Shown: positions 46,689 to 56,190, numbered from the stretch's first letter. The stretch: 64,000 nt of DNA from an uncultured Tenacibaculum sp. (GCF_947498805.1 NZ_CANMLT010000001.1:62001-126000), one strand, 5' to 3'. The notes: a model not told the origin generated them from the sequence alone. Program-made: numbers and translations.

Positions 46689-47992
46689 ATGTCTTTAGGT
46701 TTGTAGTGGTTGGCAATTTTTTCTATTTCTTGAAGTTTTAAATTCCATAAGAAACTTAAAAACTGTTGGTAACTTTTATCTTGTTCTTTAGGGATTAACC
46801 TGTCTACATACCTATTAAACCTATATTTTTTTTTGGCATTGTATATTGCATGAAAATTTGTTCCTAGCCATTCTTTATAATAATTATTATTAGGACTTAT
46901 ACTAAGTTTATACAATGATAAATAAATGCTTAAACCATACTTTTGATCATAAAAAAGATTCGCTACGTCTTCGTAATTTGCAATTTTCTTATAGCTGTTA
47001 AAAGAAGTTTTGTCTAAAGATTCTTTTTGACTACTAAGTTCTTTTTCGAAGATCTTTTCTAAATGAGAAATTCTTTGTAGCATTTCTGGGTGTGATTTTA
47101 AAGAGTCTTTATTTATTTTATTTTTAAAATGATCATAATTATATGCGTTAAAGTTCTCTATTTTTAACCAATTTTTATTGAATGGCTGATTTGGTAGATT
47201 AAAAAAAGTATAATAGGTTGTGCTATCTAAAACAATGTTCGGTAAAGAATCAAGTTTAGAAATTATTTTTAATGTATTGATAAAATCTTTTGGCTGATAG
47301 TTTGTATTGTTGTATAAAATAAAACCTAAAGAATCGGCTTCTTTTTCTTGTTGTCTATTAGTTTTACTATTTGAGTATAGAATTTTTTTTAGTTCTTTAA
47401 ATGCAGTAGATTGTTTGTTGTATTTGTTCTTCTTCAGCTTTTTGATTTTTATCTGTTTACTTTTTGATGTTTCCGATGTAGCTCTTGATATTATATTTTT
47501 CTCAGAGTGTCTTAATAGTTGATGAGCAATTTCATGAGACATTACAGAAACAATTTGTCCTTCATTCTTCAAGTATTTAAACAAACCCATATTAATAAGG
47601 ATGTATCCGTTTCCTAAGCTTAAAGCGTTTGGACTGTTATGTTTTGTTACAAAAACTTTAATGTCATTTGTTATTAAATGAGAGTTGTTTTTGGAAATTA
47701 TATGGGTTAAAGAATCAATATATTGACTAAATTTTGACTCAAAAATTAACTCTTTCTTTTTTACTATTTTTTTAAAGTCATCATGTAAACCTAAATATGA
47801 TTTTTGAATCTCTTTTCTAATTTTACCTTTATACTTCTTACGAAGTTGTTTTTCAAAATTTTTAAAATTATAATCAATTTTCTCGACTAGGAGTTTTCTT
47901 TGAGCATAATCAGCAGTGTCTAAAGCTATGTATTGTTGAGAAAACATTGAAAAAGTAGTGAATAGTAATAGCAAATAGATCTTTTTTTTCAT
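46670..47992 (-). CDS. Secreted M48-family zinc metallopeptidase
   Basis: A 440-residue protein with signal peptide MKKKIYLLLLFTTFSMFSQ. The zinc site is HEIAH (His153, Glu154, His157) in VSVMSHEIAHQLLRH, and the third ligand Glu lies in QEKEADSLGF near 216-224, as in M48B (BepA/LoiP-like) peptidases. The C-terminal 180 residues have no clear TPR repeats. It is a predicted periplasmic quality-control or envelope protease. The stop codon sits inside the terminator arm. Confidence 0.9.
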   Translation of the reverse strand: MKKKIYLLLLFTTFSMFSQQYIALDTADYAQRKLLVEKIDYNFKNFEKQLRKKYKGKIRKEIQKSYLGLHDDFKKIVKKKELIFESKFSQYIDSLTHIISKNNSHLITNDIKVFVTKHNSPNALSLGNGYILINMGLFKYLKNEGQIVSVMSHEIAHQLLRHSEKNIISRATSETSKSKQIKIKKLKKNKYNKQSTAFKELKKILYSNSKTNRQQEKEADSLGFILYNNTNYQPKDFINTLKIISKLDSLPNIVLDSTTYYTFFNLPNQPFNKNWLKIENFNAYNYDHFKNKINKDSLKSHPEMLQRISHLEKIFEKELSSQKESLDKTSFNSYKKIANYEDVANLFYDQKYGLSIYLSLYKLSISPNNNYYKEWLGTNFHAIYNAKKKYRFNRYVDRLIPKEQDKSYQQFLSFLWNLKLQEIEKIANHYKPKDIKKGEE

Positions 47993-48010
47993 AAAACATA
48001 TAATTTTCGA

Positions 48011-48018
48011 CGAATATA
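48011..48018 (-). promoter_or_regulatory. Promoter -7 box of the M48 peptidase gene
   Basis: Minus-strand TATATTCG is a TAnnTTCG box 18 bases before the ATG at 47992. Confidence 0.6.
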
Positions 48019-48043
48019 GTATTTTATTTCATGGAAATAGGAG

Positions 48044-48051
48044 TATTTTTG
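48044..48051 (+). promoter_or_regulatory. Promoter -7 box of rimO
   Basis: TATTTTTG matches TAnnTTTG and lies 20 bases before the rimO ATG, so the leader is very short. It is divergent from the M48 promoter in the same 79-base spacer. Confidence 0.65.
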
Positions 48052-48071
48052 CACTCCTTAAAGTCAGTTAG

Positions 48072-49424
48072 ATGCGTACAAAAACAACAAAACAAAACAA
48101 GATTAATGTAGTTACTTTAGGATGTTCTAAAAACGTTTACGATAGTGAAGTGTTAATGGGGCAACTAAAAGCGAACGGAAAGAATGTTGTTCATGAAGAT
48201 GAAAATGACGATGGCAATATTGTCGTTATAAACACTTGCGGATTTATTGGTAAAGCAAAAGAAGAAAGTGTAGATACGATCTTACATTATGCTCAAAAGA
48301 AGGAGCGAGGAGAAGTAGATAAAGTTTTTGTTTCTGGTTGTTTAAGTGAGCGTTATAAGCCAGATTTAGAAAGAGAAATAACCAATGTAGATCAATACTT
48401 TGGAACACACGATTTGCCGAACTTATTAAAAGTATTAGAAGCAGATTATAAACATGAATTAATAGGTGAGCGTTTAACAACAACACCGCAGCATTATGCT
48501 TATTTAAAAATAGCAGAAGGTTGTGATAGACCATGTTCTTTTTGCGCGATACCTTTAATGAGAGGGAAACATAAATCAACTCCAATAGAAGATTTAGTTA
48601 CGGAAGCTAAGAAGTTAGCGGAAAAGGGAATTAAAGAAATCATGTTAATTGCTCAAGATTTAACCTATTACGGTCTAGATTTATACAAGAAGAGAGCATT
48701 AGCAGATTTGTTAAAAGAGTTGGTAAAAGTAGAGGGTATCGAATGGATTCGTTTGCATTATGCATTCCCTTCTGGATTTCCAATGGATGTATTAGATGTA
48801 ATGAAAGAAGAACCTAAAGTGTGCAACTACTTAGACATTCCTTTACAGCATATCAATACAGAAATTTTAAAATCAATGAAGCGTGGTACGACACATGAAA
48901 AGACTACAGCATTGATTCATAAGTTTAGAGAATATGTTCCTAACATGGCTATCAGAACAACGTTGATAGTTGGGTATCCTGGTGAAACAGAAGAACAGTT
49001 TCAAGAAATGAAAGATTGGGTTGAAGAAATGCGTTTTGAACGTTTAGGAGCCTTTGAGTACTCTCATGAAGAAAATACAGGAGCCTTTGCTTTAGAGGAT
49101 GATGTACCGGCTGATGTAAAGTTTAGAAGAGTAAACGAAATTATGGAAGTTCAATCGCAAATATCTTGGGAATTAAATCAAGCAAAGGTTGGAAAGACCT
49201 TCCGTTGCTTATTTGATAGAAAAGATGGAGAGTATTACTACGGGCGTACAGAATTCGATTCGCCAGATGTAGATAATGATGTTATTGTAGATGCTCGTGA
49301 ACATTATATTAAACTGGGAGAGTTTATCGATATTGAAATTTACGATGCTGGTGATTTCGATCTATACGGAACTCCGCTAGTAAAACAAGAAAGACCTGTT
49401 CCCATGAATCAAAGGAATAAATAG
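48072..49424 (+). CDS. rimO: Ribosomal protein S12 methylthiotransferase RimO
   Basis: RimO is a radical SAM enzyme that methylthiolates an Asp of ribosomal protein S12. The 450-residue product has the UPF0004 N-domain with VTLGCSKNVYDSE (Cys18), NTCGFIGKAKEES (Cys56), VSGCLSERY (Cys90), the radical SAM motif CDRPCSFC (Cys151, Cys155, Cys158), PLMRGKHKSTP, and a TRAM-type C-domain. The SKN after the first Cys distinguishes it from MiaB. Complete. Confidence 0.97.
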   Translation: MRTKTTKQNKINVVTLGCSKNVYDSEVLMGQLKANGKNVVHEDENDDGNIVVINTCGFIGKAKEESVDTILHYAQKKERGEVDKVFVSGCLSERYKPDLEREITNVDQYFGTHDLPNLLKVLEADYKHELIGERLTTTPQHYAYLKIAEGCDRPCSFCAIPLMRGKHKSTPIEDLVTEAKKLAEKGIKEIMLIAQDLTYYGLDLYKKRALADLLKELVKVEGIEWIRLHYAFPSGFPMDVLDVMKEEPKVCNYLDIPLQHINTEILKSMKRGTTHEKTTALIHKFREYVPNMAIRTTLIVGYPGETEEQFQEMKDWVEEMRFERLGAFEYSHEENTGAFALEDDVPADVKFRRVNEIMEVQSQISWELNQAKVGKTFRCLFDRKDGEYYYGRTEFDSPDVDNDVIVDAREHYIKLGEFIDIEIYDAGDFDLYGTPLVKQERPVPMNQRNK

Positions 49425-49434
49425 AAAACTAAAT

Positions 49435-49462
49435 AAAAATCCTGCACTTAGCAGGATTTTTT
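49435..49462. terminator. Terminator between rimO and the M14 peptidase gene
   Basis: AAAAATCCTGC/GCAGGATTTTT with a short loop and T-run lies between convergent genes and has A- and T-runs on both sides, so it works in both directions. Confidence 0.9.
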
Positions 49463-49483
49463 ATTTGTTATATGTATTGTGTT

Positions 49484-51967
49484 TTACTTTTTTATTACGG
49501 ATGAGTTTCTAAAGAAAACAGCATTTACAAAGAACAACTTTCCGTTTTCCCAAAAAGAACGGAAAAGAGGGTTGTCTACCATATAAATAATACTACCACG
49601 CCCTATTTGTTCTTCTCCGAATAATAATGATTCAGGAATCTTTTTTAAAGCTTTCCTACCGGCAAAACCAGATACATTTTTTGCTTCTTCAGTAAAGTAA
49701 GCAACATTTCCGCCTGCTTTAAGATATTCATAACTCGTGTTTCCTAGCTTTAAAGAAAAATAGTTGTCTTTATAACCAAAAGCTAATGGGTGTGTAGCGT
49801 CAACTTTACTCTTAAAGATAGCTCCCGTAATTAAATTATTGGTACTTTCTCTTTCTAATTTTGCATACGGAGTTAGGTTTGCTTTCTTTACCTTAGTAGT
49901 ATCTCCTTTTTTAGTTTTTAAAGCAAACTCTTTTTTGTCAGCAAAGCTGCGTAAAGCATTTCCTATGGCAATAGTAGTACCTCCAGTACGTACCCATTTC
50001 TTTAATTTGGTTAAAGCATCTTTACTTAAAATGCTTCCATAGTACCCATTCGGAATAATTAATACATCATAGTTGTTTAAATTAATTTGTCCTAATCGCT
50101 CTGTATCTAAAATAGTAACTGGATATTTTAATTGTTGTTCAAAAAAGTGCCAAATTTCTCCAAAGCTTAATGAAGAAGTACCTTTTCCTGATAAAACTGC
50201 AACTTTCTGTTTGTTTATTGGTTTTACACTATAAGAACCAAAGTCTACACCCGAACTCACAAAACCAGTATTCACAGGATTTATTTCACGTTTGTTATTG
50301 TTAGCAATGGCAATTAGTTTAGTGTCGAAATCTTTTACAGTTTTATTGTCATGTCTTAAAACAATTAAACTTCCTCTTTCATAAGATTTACCTCCAATGG
50401 TAAATGGTTTTTCAGAAAAACGTACTTGAATATTTTTATGAAGAAGTTCTGCTAAGAAAGCAGCATCTTCTAAACTATTCCACTTTGATATATAAGCGTA
50501 TGAAGCTGGAGCAGCAGTACTACTTTTGGCTTCAGTTTTAATCTTTTGTGCAGAGCTAATTTTCTTCTTAGAAGCCATTGCTTGCAATCCATGTGCATAT
50601 GGTAAGGCCCATGCAGTTATGTCATAAGTTAACGAATCAGCTAATTTAGCATTGGGTTCAAAAAGAGCTTTGACCATTTTTCCTTTTGGTTGATCTGTAT
50701 GAACTACTAAATCATTTGAGTTTACTTGTAAACTACCATTTTTAGAAGTAGCATAGTTATATCCAGTAACTTTCGCAGAATTTGCATATTCATAGCTAAT
50801 ATCATGCCTGTCTAATAAATCTGTTAGACGATTGATTTTATCAGAATTATCATTCTTTAAAACATAACTTTTATAGGCAAGATTTTTAGTGTTGAAAAAC
50901 TTTTGAAACTCACTATTAAGCTTAGTTGCATTTTTTGACGCTATTTCAACTGTAGACAATCCAGTTGTATTATGATGTTTTATACGATCTACTAAGGTAA
51001 GTTTATAACCATGATCTGTATCTATCCCTAAACCAGCCATTCCGTGTCCAGCTTGTTCATAGGTCATTCCAATAGCTCCCATAAAAGTAGGGTAGGTATC
51101 ACCGTAACTTGGATATAATAAATCAAAACTTTCCTTTGTGAAATATAACCAATTGTTTCGGTCGAAATGTTTTGCATGATTTTTTCCTATTTGTACTTGG
51201 AAATCACGCTGCCAATCTGAAATAATTTCATGAAATGGTTCTGCTGCTGGAGCAAAATAATATGGGTTGTTAATGTATTGCTCATGAAAATCTACATGGA
51301 TATGTGGTAACCATTTGTTGTATACTTTTAAACGTTGTTGCGTTTCAATTTGTGTAGCCCATGCCCAGTCTCTATTTAAGTCAAAGAGATAATGATTAGG
51401 TCTACCTGAAGGCCATGGATCTCTATGTTCTTTTGCTTCTTGATTAGAATTGTATGGAGTACTGCTTACTTCATTATACCAATTTACATAACGATCTCTA
51501 CCATCTGGATTGATACATGGATCCAAAATAACAAGTGTATTCTCTAAATAGGCTTTTTTCTCGGTAACCAATTCATATAAAGTTTGCATTGCTGCTTCTG
51601 TACTTGAAGCTTCATTTCCGTGAACATTATAACTCAACCATACAATGGCGATGTCATTGTTTTTAGCTCGGTTTGCACTTTTGGTTTGAGATAAATTGTT
51701 TTTTCTAATTTGTTCTAGGTTACCTATATTCTTTTGAGAAGAGATATAGGTAACATACAAAGGACGATGTTCATTCGATTCACCGTATTTTTCTAGAATT
51801 ACGTTGTTTAGGTTTTTACTAACGTAGTTAAAATAGTCAACTACTTTATGATGTCTTGTAAAGCGTTCTCCTAGCTGATAGCCCAAAAACTCTTTTGGAG
51901 ATTGAATTTTCTGACCAAAAACAGTAAGATTAACCGCTAAAAATAGGAGTAATAGTTTGTACTTCAT
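49484..51967 (-). CDS. Secreted M14-family zinc carboxypeptidase with extra C-terminal domain
   Basis: An 827-residue protein with signal peptide ending near VFGQ (residue 19). Residues 60-380 are an M14 domain: HGNE (His116, Glu119) and a third ligand His228 in HVDFHEQ, with GMTYEQAGHG near 310. Residues about 560-800 look like a class I glutamine-amidotransferase-like domain (VAVLSGKGTSSLSFGEIWHF, YDVLIIPNGYYGSIL), without an obvious Cys nucleophile. Envelope or extracellular peptide trimming is expected; substrate unknown. Confidence 0.9.
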   Translation of the reverse strand: MKYKLLLLFLAVNLTVFGQKIQSPKEFLGYQLGERFTRHHKVVDYFNYVSKNLNNVILEKYGESNEHRPLYVTYISSQKNIGNLEQIRKNNLSQTKSANRAKNNDIAIVWLSYNVHGNEASSTEAAMQTLYELVTEKKAYLENTLVILDPCINPDGRDRYVNWYNEVSSTPYNSNQEAKEHRDPWPSGRPNHYLFDLNRDWAWATQIETQQRLKVYNKWLPHIHVDFHEQYINNPYYFAPAAEPFHEIISDWQRDFQVQIGKNHAKHFDRNNWLYFTKESFDLLYPSYGDTYPTFMGAIGMTYEQAGHGMAGLGIDTDHGYKLTLVDRIKHHNTTGLSTVEIASKNATKLNSEFQKFFNTKNLAYKSYVLKNDNSDKINRLTDLLDRHDISYEYANSAKVTGYNYATSKNGSLQVNSNDLVVHTDQPKGKMVKALFEPNAKLADSLTYDITAWALPYAHGLQAMASKKKISSAQKIKTEAKSSTAAPASYAYISKWNSLEDAAFLAELLHKNIQVRFSEKPFTIGGKSYERGSLIVLRHDNKTVKDFDTKLIAIANNNKREINPVNTGFVSSGVDFGSYSVKPINKQKVAVLSGKGTSSLSFGEIWHFFEQQLKYPVTILDTERLGQINLNNYDVLIIPNGYYGSILSKDALTKLKKWVRTGGTTIAIGNALRSFADKKEFALKTKKGDTTKVKKANLTPYAKLERESTNNLITGAIFKSKVDATHPLAFGYKDNYFSLKLGNTSYEYLKAGGNVAYFTEEAKNVSGFAGRKALKKIPESLLFGEEQIGRGSIIYMVDNPLFRSFWENGKLFFVNAVFFRNSSVIKK

Positions 51968-52063
51968 TGTAATTAATTTGATAGCTCTGTAAATGTAAAA
52001 AATAAAACATTCTTTTTGACTTGAAATTAGGGATTAAACTTTTTTTTAACAAACTTTGCTTTT

Positions 52064-52798
52064 ATGAAAAAAGCCTATTTTAATTGGAGTTCAGGAAAAG
52101 ATTCTTCTTTAGCATTGTATAAGATTCTACAAGAGAAAGAGTATCAGATAGACAAGTTGATAACCAATATTAATAAAGACTATCAACGAGTATCTATGCA
52201 TGGATTGCATGAAAGTTTATTGGAAGCACAAGCTAAGAGTATTGGAATTCCATTAGAAAAAATAGAGTTTCCTGCAGATGTGACAATGGATTTGTATAAC
52301 CAGAAGATGAAAGAAAAAACTTCTGAGTTAAAAGGTTTGGGCTATGAACATGCTGTTTTTGGAGATATTTTTTTAGAAGATTTACGTACTTATAGAGATT
52401 CAAAATTGAAAGAGGTTGGAATTTCGGGAGTATATCCTTTGTGGAAAAAAGACACCAAAGCTTTGTTATATGAGTTTTTAGAGTTAGGATTTAAAACGAT
52501 TACAGTGTGTACCAATGCTAAGTTATTGGGCGAAGAGTTTGTAGGAAGAGTAATTGATGAAGATTTTATCAAAGACTTACCAGATACAATTGATGTTTGT
52601 GGTGAAAATGGCGAGTTTCATACTTTTTGTTATGATGGGCCTATTTTTAAAGAACCTGTACAATTTGAAATTGGAGAAAAGATTAAAAGATCTTACACCT
52701 TAAATAAAGATGACTCTCAAAACTGTCATTCTTCAACAAAGGAAAAAGTTAAAAGTTATGATACTAGCTTTTGGTATTGTGACTTAAAGAAAATATAG
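52064..52798 (+). CDS. Dph6-related ATP pyrophosphatase
   Basis: A 244-residue protein of the adenine nucleotide alpha-hydrolase (PP-loop) group. It has the SSGKDSSLAL motif (residues 9-18), VSMHGLHE, HAVFGDIFLEDLRTYR and the C-terminal GENGEFHTFCYDGPIF, the pattern of diphthine-ammonia-ligase (Dph6/MJ0570)-like proteins. Bacteria lack diphthamide, so the substrate is another amidation or a B12-related reaction; unknown here. It lies alone between the minus-strand M14 and histidine-kinase genes. A possible weak -7 box (AAACTTTG) precedes the ATG. Confidence 0.85.
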   Translation: MKKAYFNWSSGKDSSLALYKILQEKEYQIDKLITNINKDYQRVSMHGLHESLLEAQAKSIGIPLEKIEFPADVTMDLYNQKMKEKTSELKGLGYEHAVFGDIFLEDLRTYRDSKLKEVGISGVYPLWKKDTKALLYEFLELGFKTITVCTNAKLLGEEFVGRVIDEDFIKDLPDTIDVCGENGEFHTFCYDGPIFKEPVQFEIGEKIKRSYTLNKDDSQNCHSSTKEKVKSYDTSFWYCDLKKI

Positions 52799-52801
52799 TA
52801 G

Positions 52802-53956
52802 TTAGCTTTCTAAGGTAAAGAAAAAGGTAGTACCCTGATTAATTTCAGAGGTTAACCAAATTCTTCCACCATAGCTAGTTACTATCTTTTCAACAATAGA
52901 AAGACCGATACCAATAGAATCTTTATTGTTTTCAAGTTTTTGAAAGGCATTAAATATTTTAGAATGGTATTTTAAGTCAATTCCTTTGCCATTATCTTTA
53001 ACATAATAAACAACTTTATTGTTTTCTTTATAGAAACCTATTTCAACAAGTCCAGCGGGTTTATCATTGTATTTTATAGCATTGTCAATCAAGTTTTGAA
53101 ATAATTGTTGTAATCGATGCTTATTGCCTAATACGGAAGGAAAGTTCTTAGCAATTTTAATTTCTATGTTTTCCGGAATATCAATATAATTAATAATCCC
53201 ATCAATAGTAGTGTTCAAGTCTATTTCTGAAAGATTAAAATCACTTCGTTTAATTGTAGAGTATTCCAATATTCCTTTTACCAGTGATTCCATTTTATAA
53301 ATGTTTTCACTTATTGAACTTAGATATTGTAGTGCCTCTTCGTTTAAGTTTTCTCCATGATCTTCTTTTAACCATGAAAGAAGTGTTTCTATATTTCTTA
53401 AAGGAGATCTTAAATCATGAGAAACGATATGTGCATAGTTGCTGAGATCTTTATTTTTTTCTTCTAGTTGTTCTAATAACCTCTTTTTATTATCAAAAAC
53501 GGTACAAGCTTCCAATGTATGCGAAAGTTTATTGATGACTGGTAATAGTTGTTCAGAATTTTTTGGGGAAATATTAGATGTATTGGAGTATAGAAATAAA
53601 TAGTTGTCTTGATTTAACTTGTAAACAGCAATAACACCTTTATCAACTTTTATGGGAATTAGTTCTTTGTAACTATCGTTATATTCAAAAATAGTATACC
53701 CATTTATGGTTTGTAGAAATGTTTTTAATTCTGAGCTTAGTTTTGAATTTATGGTATTCCCATGAGGAACGGAATATTTTTTGGTTAAGAGATCGTTGTT
53801 ATCTAAGTTAAGAATCCAGCATGCGTTTAAATTTCTTCTATGAAGAAGAAGTTTTAAAAAAGAATCACAATTTTCATAGTAATCTAAAGATTTTCCTATA
53901 CTCATTGAATATTCATAGAGTCTTAGAATATCAAGTATTTTATTGTCTTTTTCCAT
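52802..53956 (-). CDS. Sensor histidine kinase
   Basis: A 384-residue soluble kinase with no transmembrane segment. Residues 15-150 look like a GAF-type sensor domain, then a short coiled-coil linker, the HisKA box with phospho-acceptor His180 in AHIVSHDLRSPLRN, and the HATPase domain with LIDNAIKYND (N box), VKDNGKGID (G1) and SIGIGLSIVEKI (G2). No response regulator is adjacent. Its ATG follows the stop of the FIST gene with no gap, so the two are co-translated and probably form one signalling unit. Confidence 0.93.
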   Translation of the reverse strand: MEKDNKILDILRLYEYSMSIGKSLDYYENCDSFLKLLLHRRNLNACWILNLDNNDLLTKKYSVPHGNTINSKLSSELKTFLQTINGYTIFEYNDSYKELIPIKVDKGVIAVYKLNQDNYLFLYSNTSNISPKNSEQLLPVINKLSHTLEACTVFDNKKRLLEQLEEKNKDLSNYAHIVSHDLRSPLRNIETLLSWLKEDHGENLNEEALQYLSSISENIYKMESLVKGILEYSTIKRSDFNLSEIDLNTTIDGIINYIDIPENIEIKIAKNFPSVLGNKHRLQQLFQNLIDNAIKYNDKPAGLVEIGFYKENNKVVYYVKDNGKGIDLKYHSKIFNAFQKLENNKDSIGIGLSIVEKIVTSYGGRIWLTSEINQGTTFFFTLES

Positions 53957-55057
53957 TTATTCAAACAATCCAACTACAATAGTTTTGTTATAAAATTCAA
54001 TATATCCATTTCCATAAGAAGATATTTCTCCTAAAGTTAAAGCTCCACAAGTTGTAATGTCAGGGTGTTTCTTTTGAATCGCCTCTGAAACTTGCTCTAA
54101 CTCATGTTTGAAATCACCTTTTAAATATAAAATTCTTGAAATACAATCGATAACCATTGCAAATTGAGGATTTACAGCTTGTTCAGCAACGGTTTTAGCA
54201 GCCGTTTTTGCAGCGTTAATCAATTGATTTTTATCCCCTTTCATAATATTAATCATCGTATTTTCTTCAACTTCTCCAACACAAACCAAAGAATTATTAT
54301 CATCAATAGCTAAAGGATCTCGAATGATATAATCGGTTCCTTGTTTGATAACTCCAATAGGATACCCCATAGCTAATTCAAAAAATTCTGCATCACTAAA
54401 TTTTAAACCAGAATCTTCTTCAACGACTTGTTGATAAACATCAAAAGGAGTTTCCCAATTAATACCTTCAATAGTGTTATTCTTTGCTTTTGTAACAATG
54501 AAAGGCCCATCTAATTTTTCCCATCCATGTTCCACTCCAATAGAAGATTTCATTTCTACAATACAGGTAACAGCAGCATCTTCTATGAAACCTTCCTTAG
54601 AAAAAACACACGGTTGTTGTTGTAAACTTAAACTACCGGCACCTCCACCAAAATAATTCGTTCTCATTCCATACTCTTGATAAAGTTTACTTAGGTAATT
54701 AGAAATATTTGAAGTTAAACCATCTACAAAAGTTATTAGACTATAATTACTGTTGTCTTTAAATGTAGCACTAGGAATTTCAAATTGTTTATTACCAATG
54801 TTTTTTACAGTATAAGTATCAATAACATTAGATAGTTCGTGAACAATAATACCTTCGTCTTGTACATTGTTTTTCCAAATTATCATTGGAAAGATTCCTC
54901 CTATAAAGTTAATGTTGGCTTTATTTAAAGCATCAACAAGCTCGTTAATATCTATTTTAGTATGCTCACCAATAGAAATTAGTGCAGTATTGTTTTTAAT
55001 AAAATTCTGAATACTTAAAGTTATTTCATTTACATTTTTGGTAGTTAAATGGAGCAT
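53957..55057 (-). CDS. FIST domain sensor protein
   Basis: FIST domains are predicted small-ligand sensors, often placed beside histidine kinases or diguanylate cyclases. The 366-residue product has an N-terminal FIST_N-like region (ALISIGEHTKIDINEL; FIGGIFPMIIWKNNV; YLSKLYQEYGMRTNYFGGGA) and a FIST_C-like region (ENTMINIMKGDKNQLINAAK; TCGALTLGEISSYGNGYIEF; YNKTIVVGLF). The kinase gene directly follows it. No signal peptide, so it is cytoplasmic. Confidence 0.82.
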   Translation of the reverse strand: MLHLTTKNVNEITLSIQNFIKNNTALISIGEHTKIDINELVDALNKANINFIGGIFPMIIWKNNVQDEGIIVHELSNVIDTYTVKNIGNKQFEIPSATFKDNSNYSLITFVDGLTSNISNYLSKLYQEYGMRTNYFGGGAGSLSLQQQPCVFSKEGFIEDAAVTCIVEMKSSIGVEHGWEKLDGPFIVTKAKNNTIEGINWETPFDVYQQVVEEDSGLKFSDAEFFELAMGYPIGVIKQGTDYIIRDPLAIDDNNSLVCVGEVEENTMINIMKGDKNQLINAAKTAAKTVAEQAVNPQFAMVIDCISRILYLKGDFKHELEQVSEAIQKKHPDITTCGALTLGEISSYGNGYIEFYNKTIVVGLFE

Positions 55058-55080
55058 ATTTTTATAAGTTAAGCAATAAC

Positions 55081-55088
55081 CGAATATA
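55081..55088 (-). promoter_or_regulatory. Promoter -7 box of the FIST/kinase operon
   Basis: Minus-strand TATATTCG fits TAnnTTCG and lies 23 bases before the FIST ATG at 55057. The spacer 55058-55194 holds nothing else recognisable. Confidence 0.6.
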
Positions 55089-55194
55089 CTTAGAACTTAA
55101 AAAAAAGAAGTTGAAATTAGATGAAAGGTCGTTTTGTATAGATGAATGGAATAAAATAACGGTTTGTTGTTCATTTGCATTCGTTAAAATGAAT

Positions 55195-55509
55195 TTAGAG
55201 TGACATCCATAAGCAGTCTATATAGTCTGTAACCATATGAAGTAGAAGTCCTATTCCGATAATATTAAAAGGTTTTTTAAGAAAGAGAAAAATCACGTAA
55301 ATGATCATTGCATAATATGCATGCAATGGGTGAAAATTAATACTACATCTATTAGGAGCAAAAATAGGGATTGCTAACAGATGGTCTAAATCAACCAGCA
55401 TAGTTGCTAATAGCATAAGACTTACTTTTTTCCATTCCTTTCTAAAAAAGACATAGGCGATAATAATAGGAAAACCAAAGTGTAAAAAATAATGAATAAA
55501 GGTTTGCAT
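55195..55509 (-). CDS. DUF6122-type small membrane protein
   Basis: A 104-residue protein with three to four hydrophobic segments (MQTFIHYFLHFGFPIIIAYV, VSLMLLATMLVDLDHLLAIP, YYAMIIYVIFLFLKKPFNII, IGIGLLLHMVTDYIDCLW). It has the Asp/His pattern DLDH and HMVTDYIDC seen in membrane metal-dependent hydrolase-like proteins (YdjM type), and resembles the DUF6122 family. Function unknown. Catalytic activity is not established. Confidence 0.7.
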   Translation of the reverse strand: MQTFIHYFLHFGFPIIIAYVFFRKEWKKVSLMLLATMLVDLDHLLAIPIFAPNRCSINFHPLHAYYAMIIYVIFLFLKKPFNIIGIGLLLHMVTDYIDCLWMSL

Positions 55510-55623
55510 TTAATACTTGGATAGAGTTTAAAAGTTATAAATGAGCAAAAGTTTATTGAGTTTTAAATATTACCAAATTAATCGATAGATGAAAAAAGAT
55601 TCTAATATTGATCCAAATAAATA

Positions 55624-56178
55624 TTATCCAACTTCTTTTTCCAATGCTAAAAAATGAGTGGTTTCATTATTAGTATAAAGAGGGAAGATTTTTAACTCAC
55701 ATGAATAAGTCGATTTGTCTTTTTTATAATTGACAATAACTTCTTTAAAAGGTTTATTTTTTAAGAGTTTCTTACGAATTCTATCTCTTGAAACTTGTGT
55801 GGTTTTTTCTCCTTGTAAAAAAGTAGGTGATTTACCAATAGCAAAGGTTGGTTCATAACCTGTCATTTTTTTAAACCCACCATTTACCCAAAGTATTTTC
55901 TTATCGGTATTTGTAATAACCAAGGATTCATAGGTATTGTTCTTTAAAATGAGATTTATATTGTTCTCCCAGTTAAAGTCATTTGTAAGGGTTTGAATCT
56001 TTTTAATATCTTCAAACAAGGTGTCATCATTAAACAAGTCTTGAATTCCCCAACTTTTAATATTAATATTTTGATGTGCCGATGGGGTTATATTAGCTGT
56101 AGCATTATTGTATTCTTCTTCATTTAAAGAAGATAAATACAAATCTAACCCCATCATATTGTTTAAGTTATTCTTCAT
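55624..56178 (-). CDS. PAS-domain protein, LOV-like without the photoactive cysteine
   Basis: A 184-residue cytoplasmic protein. Residues 80-184 form one PAS domain with LVITNTDKKILWVNGGFKKM, GYEPTFAIGKSPTFLQGEKT and KDKSTYSCELKIFPLYTNNE. The helix segment GKSPTFLQG (115-123) aligns with the LOV motif GRNCRFLQG, but the flavin-adduct Cys is Pro118. The domain may still bind flavin or another ligand. No output domain is present. It starts 12 bases after the S10 peptidase stop, so co-transcription is likely. Confidence 0.85.
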   Translation of the reverse strand: MKNNLNNMMGLDLYLSSLNEEEYNNATANITPSAHQNINIKSWGIQDLFNDDTLFEDIKKIQTLTNDFNWENNINLILKNNTYESLVITNTDKKILWVNGGFKKMTGYEPTFAIGKSPTFLQGEKTTQVSRDRIRKKLLKNKPFKEVIVNYKKDKSTYSCELKIFPLYTNNETTHFLALEKEVG

Positions 56179-56190
56179 TTTAAAGGAAGT

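Noticed and set aside
48244..48585. 113-codon minus-strand frame opposite rimO
   Set aside because: It overlaps the conserved radical SAM region of rimO and its Leu/His-rich sequence is an antisense artefact.
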